Shown here one piece after another: positions 33,323 through 40,486 of a DNA stretch of 64,000 bases. The notes beneath the pieces are model-generated. The model had not been told where the DNA came from, did no database searches, and worked only from the letters and a program-made list of their open reading frames with translations. Position 1 is the stretch's first letter. Every line of letters begins with the position of its first letter. Position numbers and translations under genes: made by a program. This DNA is from Flagellimonas olearia (GTDB lineage Bacteria > Bacteroidota > Bacteroidia > Flavobacteriales > Flavobacteriaceae): contig NZ_WELG01000002.1 in assembly GCF_009184425.1 (NCBI RefSeq), positions 992,001 through 1,056,000 on the forward strand. Reading direction: 5' to 3'.

Positions 33323-33904
33323 ATGCCAAGGGTAAAGCAGTTTGATGAAGCGGAGATATTGAACAAGGCTATGGAACTCTTTTGGGAAAAAGGGTTCCAT
33401 GCCACTTCAATGCAGGATTTGGTGTCCCATTTGGGCATCAACAGGGCCAGTTTGTACGATACCTTTGGTAGCAAGGAAGCTCTTTTCCAGAATGCGGTGG
33501 AACACTATATTGAGGTGAGTGGTAGCTGTATCCGAACCTTGTTCGCAGTGGAAAATGATGTCCGTGTTGGACTCAAGAAACTTTTTGATATGGCTATTAA
33601 CGAATCTCTTTGTGATCTGTCCAAAAAGGGGTGTTTTGTGGTCAATACCACCACGGAGCTCATTCCCGGGGATGCGGCCATTCAGGAAATGCTACAAAAG
33701 AACAGGGAGAACATGGAGGCAGTTTTTGTGGATTATATCCAAAAAGGAATCGACAAGGGCCAAATCGATGCCTTCAAAAATGCACAGGATGTTGGGTTAA
33801 TGTTTTTTGGTCTATACAATGGACTCAGGGTTTTGGCCAAAGTGGACCCTACTTCGGAAAGTCTCAAAAAAATGGCGACTGCCGGGCTTTCCATCTTGAA
33901 TTAA
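33323..33904 (+). CDS. TetR-family repressor of the SDR operon
   Basis: 193 residues from the ATG at 33323 (MPRVKQFDEAEIL). HTH: AMELFWEKGFHATSMQDLVSHLGINRASLYDTFGSKEALF, the standard TetR_N signature. C-terminal ligand domain with ..LIPGDAAIQEMLQKNRENM.. and VGLMFFGLYNGLRVLA, a pattern of the YxaF/QacR-like group. Direct repeats TTTCGAAA (33298-33305 and 33312-33319) just upstream of the gene might also be bound. It probably binds the two palindromes at 32459-32510 and represses itself together with the SDR gene. Confidence 0.93.
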   Translation: MPRVKQFDEAEILNKAMELFWEKGFHATSMQDLVSHLGINRASLYDTFGSKEALFQNAVEHYIEVSGSCIRTLFAVENDVRVGLKKLFDMAINESLCDLSKKGCFVVNTTTELIPGDAAIQEMLQKNRENMEAVFVDYIQKGIDKGQIDAFKNAQDVGLMFFGLYNGLRVLAKVDPTSESLKKMATAGLSILN

Positions 33905-33910
33905 GCAGCG

Positions 33911-34402
33911 TTAAGGAACCCGTTTGTAGGCGAATAGCACTTCTTCAGCAGAATTGCCATCTTCAATGAGAACATAAATGTTCATCTCATTTTCATTCAC
34001 CAGTTCCATGGTGAATCCTTCAAAAAAGACTTTGTTTTTTTCAACCTTTACCAACTTAAAATCAACGGTTGCATCTTTTTCCTCCCATCCCTTGAGGTTT
34101 CCCTGAAAGTGTTTCAACTGTAGGATCATGGTGTTCTCCACTTGTTGGATGTGTCCTATTTCATAAAAAGAAACCTTGTCGTCCTTTACCAGTTTAAAGA
34201 CAAACATCATGGAGTCCCCGAGGGGAGGACTCCAGATTTCTTCTGCAATGCCGCCAAAGGCTTCGCCTTGCCAATGCCCAGATATCCAAGACACATCTTC
34301 CAGAGTAGCATTTGGGGATTGTTGACCTTCGGTCAATTGTAAGGTTTCTTGGGCTGAAACCATTCCCACATGACACAGGAATAGGATAATTGCAGTTCTC
34401 AT
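33911..34402 (-). CDS. DUF6265-family secreted protein
   Basis: 163 residues with a signal peptide (..VGMVSA-QETL). After a linker the sequence has SWISGHWQGEAFGGIAEEIWSPPLGDSM, FVFKLVKDDKVSFYEIGHIQQ and FEGFTMELVNENEMNIY, a beta-barrel pattern common in the DUF6265 group (lipocalin-like). Function unknown; periplasmic. It is convergent with the TetR gene (6 bp between stops), and the SIMPL gene ends 33 bp upstream on the same strand. Confidence 0.82.
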   Translation of the reverse strand: MRTAIILFLCHVGMVSAQETLQLTEGQQSPNATLEDVSWISGHWQGEAFGGIAEEIWSPPLGDSMMFVFKLVKDDKVSFYEIGHIQQVENTMILQLKHFQGNLKGWEEKDATVDFKLVKVEKNKVFFEGFTMELVNENEMNIYVLIEDGNSAEEVLFAYKRVP

Positions 34403-34435
34403 ACGATGTTTTATGGTAAGACGAACGACTGGCGA

Positions 34436-35137
34436 TTAATTGGACAATGCAAATTTTACATTTACCGTGGTCTCCACTTTTATTTTTTCAAAATCGATGT
34501 CCAAGGGTTGTGCTTGGCCCATATCGGAACTCACTGCCTTCATTTCCATCATGGGCGCTTGGTTGTATCTGGGGTAGTACGGTTGCGAGTTGTCTGCAAT
34601 ATGAAGGGCAAGACCCACTTTTTGACCCAACGGTTTGGTGAGGGCAGTAGCCTTTTGCTTGGCCTTTTTCACGGCCCTGGTCTTCAGTTCCAGTTCCAGT
34701 TCATCCATTTTGGAATATTCGGTTTTTTCCAAAAAGGCGTTGGCAATATCCAACTGCTCCAAGGCCATCAATACCTCGCCGGCCTGTTTTCCAGAGTATA
34801 CCAAAAGGGAATATTGCTTGCTTTTTAGCACTTCCTTGCCGCGTAAAAAATATTTTTGAAAGTTGCTGCTAAGGTCCTTGATCACCAATTGCTTGTCCAA
34901 ATCCACTCCGAGGGCCTTTAAGCGTTGAGCCATTTTGTTTTCCTGCTCTTCCACAGAATTTCGGCCTTTGGAGTCCTTTTCTTGGATGGTGATGTTGAGG
35001 TAAATTTTATCTGGGGTGACCAAAGTGTCCACTTGGGCAGAGGTTTCCAAATAGGGAACATCCAAGAAACTCTTTGACTGTGCAAAAATTGCTGTTGAGA
35101 ACAATAACCCGATGATGGGAATGATTACTTTTTTCAT
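34436..35137 (-). CDS. SIMPL-domain (DUF541) periplasmic protein
   Basis: 233 residues from the ATG at 35137 (MKKVIIPII); signal peptide ends at ..STAIFA-QSKSF. The SIMPL/DUF541 fold pattern is visible: DKIYLNITIQEKDSKGRNSVEEQENKMAQRLKALGVD, KDLSSNFQKYF, SKQYSLLVYSGKQAGEVLMALEQLDIANA and the late VKKAKQKATALTKPLGQKVG. Such proteins may form ring-like periplasmic assemblies linked to oxidative stress; biochemical role is poorly known. Divergent from the glycerate kinase gene. Confidence 0.9.
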   Translation of the reverse strand: MKKVIIPIIGLLFSTAIFAQSKSFLDVPYLETSAQVDTLVTPDKIYLNITIQEKDSKGRNSVEEQENKMAQRLKALGVDLDKQLVIKDLSSNFQKYFLRGKEVLKSKQYSLLVYSGKQAGEVLMALEQLDIANAFLEKTEYSKMDELELELKTRAVKKAKQKATALTKPLGQKVGLALHIADNSQPYYPRYNQAPMMEMKAVSSDMGQAQPLDIDFEKIKVETTVNVKFALSN

Positions 35138-35269
35138 GCGTTTTGATTTTTTATTTAAAGGTAAATACTTCCCCCCAAGAAGCAAAACCTGTGCCGTTTT
35201 ATGATCTATAAAATTTCAAAACATAAAAAAACTGGGGTATTCTCCAATATTCTTGAGTAAATTGTAAGT

Positions 35270-36406
35270 ATGAAATTTGTTCTGGCACCCGATAAATATA
35301 AAGGTTCGCTTACTGGGCGGCAATTTTGCGATGCTGTTGAAAGTGGTATCAAAAAAGTTTTTCCTACTGCTGAAATGGTCAAAAAACCCCTGGCAGATGG
35401 TGGGGACGGTACCATTGAAGTTGTTGGACATTACTTGAATGCCACCATGGTTTCCCTTACGGTAAAGGACCCCCTTTTCCGGGATATGGAAGCAGCATAT
35501 CTACTTTCGGGAGATGGGGAAACCGCCTTTATAGAAATGTCCGAAGCTTCGGGGTATAAATTATTGGCCAAATCGGAAATGAACTGCATGCACACCACTT
35601 CTTTGGGAACAGGTGAAATGGTCCTGGATGCGATGGAAAAAGGGGCTAGGAACATTGTTCTTGGCATTGGGGGCAGTGCCACCAATGACGGAGGCATGGG
35701 GTTGGCCATGGCTTTGGGGTATGAATTTTTGGACAAGGACGGACGAGTTTTGGAACCTGTGGGGAGGAATCTTATCCATGTAAAACACATCAGCAAGGAA
35801 AAAGTTTATGCCAAATTATCTGAAATCAATGTTCAGGTGGCCTGCGATGTCAATAATCCCTTGCATGGCAAACAAGGCGCGGCCCATATATATGGTCCCC
35901 AGAAGGGAGCTTCTCCAGATGAAGTGGTCTTTTTGGACCAAGGTTTGGAAAGTTTTGCGCAAGTACTGCAAGCTGTTTTTGATGTGGATGTACAGCAAAT
36001 CCCGGGAGCTGGTGCCGCAGGGGGTATGGGAGCTGGGACCTTTGTTTTCTTGAATGCCCATTTAACGCCTGGGGTGGATTTGGTGATGCAATTGGCCCGT
36101 TTTGATGAGGCCTTGGAAGATGCGGATTGGGTCATCACTGGCGAAGGACAAATGGATGGTCAGACTTTTTCCGGAAAAACCATCAATGGGGTAGTGGGCA
36201 GGGCCCGGGCCAAAAATATCCCGGTTGCCGCTTTTTGTGGTTCCATGGATGTTTCCATAGAAGATATGCAGAAGATGGGACTTCAATATGGAGTTTCCAT
36301 TTTAAACCATGTGGGCAATTTGGAGGATGCCAAGGCCAAAAGTTACCGGAATCTGGAATTGGCCAGTTATAATTTTGCGAGTCTTTTGAAACAGGCCAAA
36401 ATGTAG
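35270..36406 (+). CDS. Glycerate kinase (GarK/GlxK family)
   Basis: 378 residues, the length of type-I glycerate kinases. N-terminal MKFVLAPDKYKGSLTG, then KKPLADGGDGTIEV, GTGEMVLDAMEKGARNIVLGIGGSATNDGGMGLA, the central GAAGGMGAGTFVF and WVITGEGQMDGQTFSGKT are diagnostic. It phosphorylates D-glycerate (to 2- or 3-phosphoglycerate depending on the member). It appears monocistronic; convergent with the GNAT gene, whose stop lies immediately adjacent (36407). No glyoxylate-pathway genes are nearby. Confidence 0.94.
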   Translation: MKFVLAPDKYKGSLTGRQFCDAVESGIKKVFPTAEMVKKPLADGGDGTIEVVGHYLNATMVSLTVKDPLFRDMEAAYLLSGDGETAFIEMSEASGYKLLAKSEMNCMHTTSLGTGEMVLDAMEKGARNIVLGIGGSATNDGGMGLAMALGYEFLDKDGRVLEPVGRNLIHVKHISKEKVYAKLSEINVQVACDVNNPLHGKQGAAHIYGPQKGASPDEVVFLDQGLESFAQVLQAVFDVDVQQIPGAGAAGGMGAGTFVFLNAHLTPGVDLVMQLARFDEALEDADWVITGEGQMDGQTFSGKTINGVVGRARAKNIPVAAFCGSMDVSIEDMQKMGLQYGVSILNHVGNLEDAKAKSYRNLELASYNFASLLKQAKM

Positions 36407-37012
36407 TCAGGGCATGGATTTCCCTCTTCTCATTTTAAATTCCAAGGAAGTTTTTACAGAATTCCACTCACTATCCAAAATGGAAAAAAGGACTGTATCT
36501 CGAATAACCCCTTTTTCATCAATTCGATGGTTTCTCAGGATTCCTTCCTGTTTTGCCCCCAATCGTAGAATGGCATTGCGCGAAGGAAAATTGTGAAAAT
36601 GGGTCCTGAACTCCACCGCTATGCAATCCAATACCCCAAAAGCGTGTTTCAATAGTAAATACTTACATTCGGTATTGACCCCGGTTCGCTGTACCCGCTC
36701 AGCGTACCAAGTGGCTCCGATTTCAACCCTTCTGTTTTGGGCATCGGCATTCAGGTAGCGGGTACTGCCCACCACAGTGTCGGTTTTTTTGTCGATAATG
36801 GCAAACGGAAGCGCCCTCTCCGCTTTTTGTTCGGAAAAGGCGATGCCCATGTAGGTGTCAATGGTTTCGGCAGATGGAACGGAAGTATACCACAATTCCC
36901 ACAGTTTGCCATCTGAAGCTGCTGAGACCAAGGCCTCTCTGTGTTCGGTTAGCATAGGGACCAGCTTTACCAATTCTCCTTCCAACGTAATGGGTTGCAA
37001 CCAAGGTGCCAT
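36407..37012 (-). CDS. GNAT acetyltransferase (RimJ/RimL type)
   Basis: 201 residues. RimJ/RimL-like order: LKLVPMLTEHREAL-type start (ELVKLVPML), FAIIDKKTDTVVGSTRYLNADAQNRRVEIGATWYAERVQRTGVNTE (acetyl-CoA region), HAFGVLDCIAVEFRTHFHNFPSRNAILRLGAKQEGILRNH. The last part is the conserved RNxxSxxxxxxLGF region, here RNAILRLGA. Likely N-acetylates a protein or small amine. Its stop codon lies next to the stop of the glycerate kinase gene; the small gene at 37090 is 77 bp upstream on the same strand. Confidence 0.9.
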   Translation of the reverse strand: MAPWLQPITLEGELVKLVPMLTEHREALVSAASDGKLWELWYTSVPSAETIDTYMGIAFSEQKAERALPFAIIDKKTDTVVGSTRYLNADAQNRRVEIGATWYAERVQRTGVNTECKYLLLKHAFGVLDCIAVEFRTHFHNFPSRNAILRLGAKQEGILRNHRIDEKGVIRDTVLFSILDSEWNSVKTSLEFKMRRGKSMP

Positions 37013-37089
37013 AGAATTTATTTAATGTTGATGTCACCAAAGGTATTATGCCTGTCTGGATTTTACATAACAGAAGAACCGATAAGTGC

Positions 37090-37317
37090 TTATTGATTGT
37101 CCACACTGCGTACAATGAAATCCTTGTTGAGGGCCAGATAGATGTCGGCAGAAATATCAATGACATATTCTTTGTCGCTGGTAAAGACTTTTTGCGATTC
37201 TCCATTTTGGTGATCGTGTTCTTGGATATAGATGGTCTCCAATTTATCGTACATCCGTTTTCCAAGACTGAATCGCTTGATCACCGTGTATTTGTTAATG
37301 CTTCGTATGGCTGCCAT
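37090..37317 (-). CDS. Small hypothetical protein
   Basis: 75 residues, Lys/Tyr/Ile-rich: MAAIRSINKYTVIKR, KRMYDKLETIYIQEHD and ISADIYLALNKDFIVR. It has an ATG start and codon use like its neighbours, and an overlapping 135-codon frame on the same strand is less likely because its composition is irregular. No family recognised; it could be a small beta-sheet protein. An 8-bp-arm inverted repeat lies only 4 bp upstream of the start codon (37321-37353), so translation or transcription may be controlled there. Moderate confidence that it is expressed. Confidence 0.55.
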   Translation of the reverse strand: MAAIRSINKYTVIKRFSLGKRMYDKLETIYIQEHDHQNGESQKVFTSDKEYVIDISADIYLALNKDFIVRSVDNQ

Positions 37318-37320
37318 GGT

Positions 37321-37353
37321 TTAGGTGTTCTGTTTCATTTATAAGACACCTAA
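37321..37353. promoter_or_regulatory. Inverted repeat ahead of the 75-residue gene
   Basis: TTAGGTGT (37321-37328) and ACACCTAA (37346-37353) are perfect inverted arms separated by 17 bp. Placed just upstream of the minus-strand start codon at 37317, it could be an operator or a 5'-leader hairpin. Confidence 0.5.
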
Positions 37354-37406
37354 TGTTTGCTTTGGGTCACTTGGTTTTTTGCTGAAGAGGGTGTAAGAAT
37401 CGATTA

Positions 37407-37446
37407 AAATCATTTACATCCGTTTACAAACGAAAACAAATGATTT
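37407..37446. promoter_or_regulatory. Nested palindromes upstream of ssb
   Basis: AAATCATTT (37407-37415) and AAATGATTT (37438-37446) form the outer arms; CGTTT-AC-AAACG (37421-37432) forms an inner palindrome. They lie ~100 bp before the ssb start and just upstream of the -7 box at 37475. Probable operator; binding protein unknown. Confidence 0.45.
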
Positions 37447-37474
37447 CAAACCGATTCATGGTTTTAGGAGTTTC

Positions 37475-37482
37475 TAAGTTTG
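37475..37482 (+). promoter_or_regulatory. -7 box of ssb
   Basis: TAAGTTTG matches TAnnTTTG exactly. No good TTTG/TTG is seen 19-21 bp upstream. The ssb ATG is at 37541. Confidence 0.45.
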
Positions 37483-37540
37483 CCCTGTCGAACAAAAACC
37501 AGTCGATACCAATAACAGTTTAACGCTTAAATCTTACATC

Positions 37541-37873
37541 ATGAATTCATTACGAAACAAAGTACAATTGATTGGAAACTTGGGCAACGACCCAGAAATC
37601 ATTATCATGGAGAATGGGAACAAATTGGCCAAGTTTGCCGTGGCCACCAATGAATCCTATAAAAATGGCGATGGAGAAAAAGTGACCGATACCCAATGGC
37701 ACAACATTGTTGCCTGGGGAAAAATGGCAGAGATTGCCGAAAATTACCTGGTCAAGGGCAAGGAAGTCATCATTGAAGGAAAATTAATGTCCCGTGCCTA
37801 TGAAACCAAGGAAAGCGAGAAACGCTATATCACTGAAATTAAGTGTAATGAGCTTTTAATGTTGGGGAAATAG
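37541..37873 (+). CDS. ssb: Short single-stranded DNA-binding protein
   Basis: 110 residues: an OB fold with the SSB pattern NKVQLIGNLGNDPEI, KLAKFAVATNESYKN, TQWHNIVAWGKMAEIAENYLVKGKEVIIEGKL and RAYETKESEKRYITEI. It ends at LLMLGK right after the OB domain, so the flexible linker and acidic DDDIPF-like tail of housekeeping SSB (about 150-180 residues) are missing. Such short paralogues occur in Bacteroidota in addition to a full-length copy. A hairpin terminator lies 23 bp after the stop, and palindromes lie upstream, so it is probably a single-gene unit with its own regulation. Confidence 0.92.
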   Translation: MNSLRNKVQLIGNLGNDPEIIIMENGNKLAKFAVATNESYKNGDGEKVTDTQWHNIVAWGKMAEIAENYLVKGKEVIIEGKLMSRAYETKESEKRYITEIKCNELLMLGK

Positions 37874-37895
37874 TACAATTTTCACATATGACCGA

Positions 37896-37926
37896 GAAAG
37901 GGGACAGTTGGTCCCCTTTCTTTTTG
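37896..37926 (+). terminator. Rho-independent terminator after ssb
   Basis: Perfect 10-bp stem GAAAGGGGAC / GTCCCCTTTC (37896-37905 and 37911-37920) with a 5-nt loop, followed by TTTTTG. Confidence 0.85.
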
Positions 37927-38007
37927 TTTATGATGATTTTACGATACCTTAAAGTAGATATGTGCAAGCGTTGGGGTACTTGTTCGTCTTACTAAAAAAG
38001 GATTGTT

Positions 38008-38424
38008 ATGAAAACGGTAACCCCCCTGATATTGTTCCTTTGTTTTGGACCATTGCTGCTGGCCCAACAGGAGAACGTTGTGCTTCAAAACTTTAGGTTT
38101 TATGAAAATCTTGCCCTACGGGATGCCCAATATGAGCAGACCTTACATACCATGGACTTGCAAGATGAACAAGATTATTGGACAGACCAGCGGAATTATG
38201 AAAGACAATTGGGCACGGAAAACTTTGCGGCCTATTTGGTATACATGAAAGGCAAAAAAGACGCCTACCAACAGCATCTGCAGAACTGTTCGGAAGCCTG
38301 CGCCCACAGTGGACATTTTTTTGAAAGGGCCCACGAATATCTGTCCATTTCGGATGTGGAATATCTTAAGCAGTTAATGGAGACCGGAATGGTACTGAAC
38401 ACTTCCAAAAAACGAAACCCATAG
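38008..38424 (+). CDS. Secreted hypothetical protein
   Basis: 138 residues with a signal peptide (..PLLLA-QQENVV). The mature part is helical, rich in Gln/Glu/Tyr (AQYEQTLHTMDLQDEQDYWTDQ) and holds two cysteines close together (NCSEAC), which may form a disulfide in the periplasm. No known family was recognised. It stands alone between the ssb terminator and the small minus-strand gene; a hairpin at 38431-38454 ends both transcripts. Confidence 0.72.
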   Translation: MKTVTPLILFLCFGPLLLAQQENVVLQNFRFYENLALRDAQYEQTLHTMDLQDEQDYWTDQRNYERQLGTENFAAYLVYMKGKKDAYQQHLQNCSEACAHSGHFFERAHEYLSISDVEYLKQLMETGMVLNTSKKRNP

Positions 38425-38430
38425 AACCAA

Positions 38431-38454
38431 AAAATCCACCGACTGGTGGATTTT
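38431..38454. terminator. Bidirectional terminator
   Basis: Stem AAAATCCACC (38431-38440) / GGTGGATTTT (38445-38454) with loop GACT; A-rich on the left and T-rich on the right, so it works in both directions for the convergent genes at 38008 and 38454. Confidence 0.8.
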
Positions 38455-38618
38455 TATGCGACTTTTTTGAAAAGGTCAAAACAGGGACAACGTTTGCAAC
38501 GCTTGTTTTCCCCCTTTTTATATTTTTTACAGCATTTGGTCTTGCAATCGGTGAGTGGTAGCTCTTTCAACAAGGCCTTTTTCTGTTTTTTGGCTTCTTT
38601 TTTCTTCTTCTTTCCCAT
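38454..38618 (-). CDS. 54-residue Lys- and Cys-rich protein
   Basis: Open frame from the ATG at 38618 to a TAA at 38454-38456, 54 residues. The start is highly basic (MGKKKKKEAKKQKKALLKEL), and the second half is cysteine-rich: TDCKTKCCKKY, NKRCKRCPCF. Six cysteines in CxxxCC and CxxCxC spacing suggest metal or disulfide binding; the basic start suggests nucleic acid binding. The bidirectional hairpin terminator overlaps its stop, supporting a real gene, and similar small basic Cys proteins occur in related Flavobacteriia (from general knowledge, not checked). Function unknown. Confidence 0.7.
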   Translation of the reverse strand: MGKKKKKEAKKQKKALLKELPLTDCKTKCCKKYKKGENKRCKRCPCFDLFKKVA

Positions 38619-38701
38619 CTATCAACGATAGTAGAGGGCCAAAAATAGTTATTTTAAATCAATCTAAATAAAAAAATTATCAACAGCTGGCTGTCCATGG
38701 T

Positions 38702-39541
38702 TTAAAAACAGAGGGAGACCCCCATGGTATTGGGGCCAAAGGAAAGGTTCCAACTCAATTTTTTCTGGTTATTGTTGTATTTTTCATCGTACTTGGAGTC
38801 CAAATAGCGGTCTATGGATTCCACAATAAAAATACTCAGGACGGTACTGAAAGCAACATCGGAAATCCAATGGAAGTCGTCCATCACCCGAACAAATCCC
38901 GGTACCAGACCAACGGTATAGATTCCTGCCTTTACCCAAGGGTTCTTGAATTGCTTGGCAATGGCGTAGGCATTACTGAAGGCCAACATGGCATGACCGG
39001 AAGGGAAAGAATCATAATCATATACACGGTCCAAGTGCAATGGATCAAACGTACTGGAGCTGGCTCCACTTTTGGGTCTGGCCCTACCAACGATACGCTT
39101 ACTTACCTGCTGTAAAAAACCACCCGCCGTGGCAGAGGAAATCAAGAGAACTCCGGTACGTCTCAATTTTTCGTTCTTGGTGAAAAGACCTGCCAAGTAC
39201 ACCCCGCCCGTGAGCATGTAATTGTTCTCTGGGCTGCCATACTCATGTCCATAGTCAATCACAAAATCCGGAATGTCCTCACGAAAACCATTTTTCCAAT
39301 CGTTGAGTTCATCATCCACGGTAAAAAGGAGCAAGGTGCCCCCTGTCAAATACCCAAAATTGGCCCAGTCGTTTCCTTTCCAGTGAAAGGGACGTGAATA
39401 GGCATGACCCACTCCTCCAAAAATATTTCCGACATCGTAAGTGAAGTCGTTCCAGAGCGTTTTGTCTTTTTTAGATTGAAAATCTTGACCGACAACAGGA
39501 AGTGCCATCAATAAAATAAAAAGGTATTTCAGCAATTTCAT
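38702..39541 (-). CDS. PAP2-family phosphatase, secreted
   Basis: 279 residues from the ATG at 39541 (MKLLKYLFILL); signal peptide then PVVGQDFQS. PAP2 motifs: KRIVGRARPKSG (KxxxxxxRP), DSFPSGHAMLAF (PSGH) and the final ..SDVAFSTVLSIFIVE within GFVRVMDDFHWISDVAFST (SRxxxxxHxxxD equivalent, here R-V-M-D-D-F-H). Acts as a lipid or sugar phosphate phosphatase on the outer side of the inner membrane. Membrane segments are few but several hydrophobic stretches are seen. Stop at 38702; HDAC gene lies 30 bp upstream on the same strand. Confidence 0.88.
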   Translation of the reverse strand: MKLLKYLFILLMALPVVGQDFQSKKDKTLWNDFTYDVGNIFGGVGHAYSRPFHWKGNDWANFGYLTGGTLLLFTVDDELNDWKNGFREDIPDFVIDYGHEYGSPENNYMLTGGVYLAGLFTKNEKLRRTGVLLISSATAGGFLQQVSKRIVGRARPKSGASSSTFDPLHLDRVYDYDSFPSGHAMLAFSNAYAIAKQFKNPWVKAGIYTVGLVPGFVRVMDDFHWISDVAFSTVLSIFIVESIDRYLDSKYDEKYNNNQKKLSWNLSFGPNTMGVSLCF

Positions 39542-39571
39542 AGCGATTGAAAATAGCAATAGTCGGTAAAA

Positions 39572-40474
39572 TTACGCATAAATATCCTGCGCCAACCGAA
39601 ATGTATTGGCATGGGCCTCCACAATGATCTTGATGTCCGGGGAATACCCGCCGCCCATACTGCATTGCACTGGAATTTTGGCATCAAAACAGGTTTGCAA
39701 CACATAGCGGTCACGCTCCTTGCACCCCTCCAAACTCATGGCCAAGGTGCCCAGTTTGTCCGAAGCCAACACATCCACACCACAGAGATAGAAGATAAAA
39801 TCCGGTCGTACCGTTTTCAAAAGTTGCGACAGGGTCTTCTTTAGGAGGGAAAGATAGGTTTCATCCGTTGTGTCTTTTTCCAAGGGGATATCCAAATCCG
39901 AAGTCTCTTTTTTGAAAGGATAATTGCCCTTGCCGTGCATGGAAAATGTAAAAACAGTGGGGTCGTCCCGAAAAATCTCTGCAGTACCATTGCCTTGGTG
40001 CACGTCCAAGTCAATAATTAAAATTTGCTTGGCAAAATGATGCTGTTGAAGGTAACGGGCACCGATGGCTTGATCGTTCAGCAGGCAAAAGGCCTCGGCC
40101 CGATTGGAATAGGCGTGGTGGGTACCTCCTGCAATGTTCATGGCTACACCATGTTCCAAGGCAAATTCGCACCCCTTGATGGTTCCATCTGCGATGATCC
40201 GTTCCCGTTCTATTAACTCCTCGCTCAAGGGAAAGCCGATTTTTCGGGCAGCGCTTTTGTCCAGATCTAGGTTGATCAAATCCCGGTAGTAGCTTTCATC
40301 ATGTACCGCCAAAATGTGCTTGTCATTGGGAAGGGAAGGCTCAAAAAAATTATTTGGGGAACAGCTTCCCTCGTGTAGCAATTGCTGGGGCAAAAGCTCA
40401 TACTTTAGCATGGGGAACCGATGCCCGTTGGGCAAATGGTGTTTGTAAATGGGATGGAATGCTATTTTGAGCAT
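39572..40474 (-). CDS. Histone-deacetylase-like (AcuC/APAH family) hydrolase
   Basis: 300 residues with the arginase/deacetylase fold: AGGTHHAYSNRAEAFCLLNDQAIGARYL, ILIIDLDVHQGNGTAEIF (zinc ligands Asp and His), FLYLCGVDVLASDKLG (third ligand Asp in GVDV) and MGGGYS near the end. The GTHHA histidine pair is the catalytic pair. Removes acetyl groups from lysine or from acetylated polyamines; bacterial members also act on acetyl-CoA synthetase control. Lies between the PAP2 gene and tex on the same strand with small gaps. Confidence 0.92.
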   Translation of the reverse strand: MLKIAFHPIYKHHLPNGHRFPMLKYELLPQQLLHEGSCSPNNFFEPSLPNDKHILAVHDESYYRDLINLDLDKSAARKIGFPLSEELIERERIIADGTIKGCEFALEHGVAMNIAGGTHHAYSNRAEAFCLLNDQAIGARYLQQHHFAKQILIIDLDVHQGNGTAEIFRDDPTVFTFSMHGKGNYPFKKETSDLDIPLEKDTTDETYLSLLKKTLSQLLKTVRPDFIFYLCGVDVLASDKLGTLAMSLEGCKERDRYVLQTCFDAKIPVQCSMGGGYSPDIKIIVEAHANTFRLAQDIYA

Positions 40475-40486
40475 TGGGCCATTTCT

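Noticed and set aside
36858-37265. 135-codon minus-strand frame overlapping the GNAT start and the 75-residue gene
   Set aside because: Irregular composition; the overlapping GNAT gene is certain and the 75-residue frame is more protein-like.
38446-38631. 61-codon plus-strand frame across the Lys/Cys-rich gene
   Set aside because: It is the reverse of the real minus-strand gene and starts inside the terminator hairpin.
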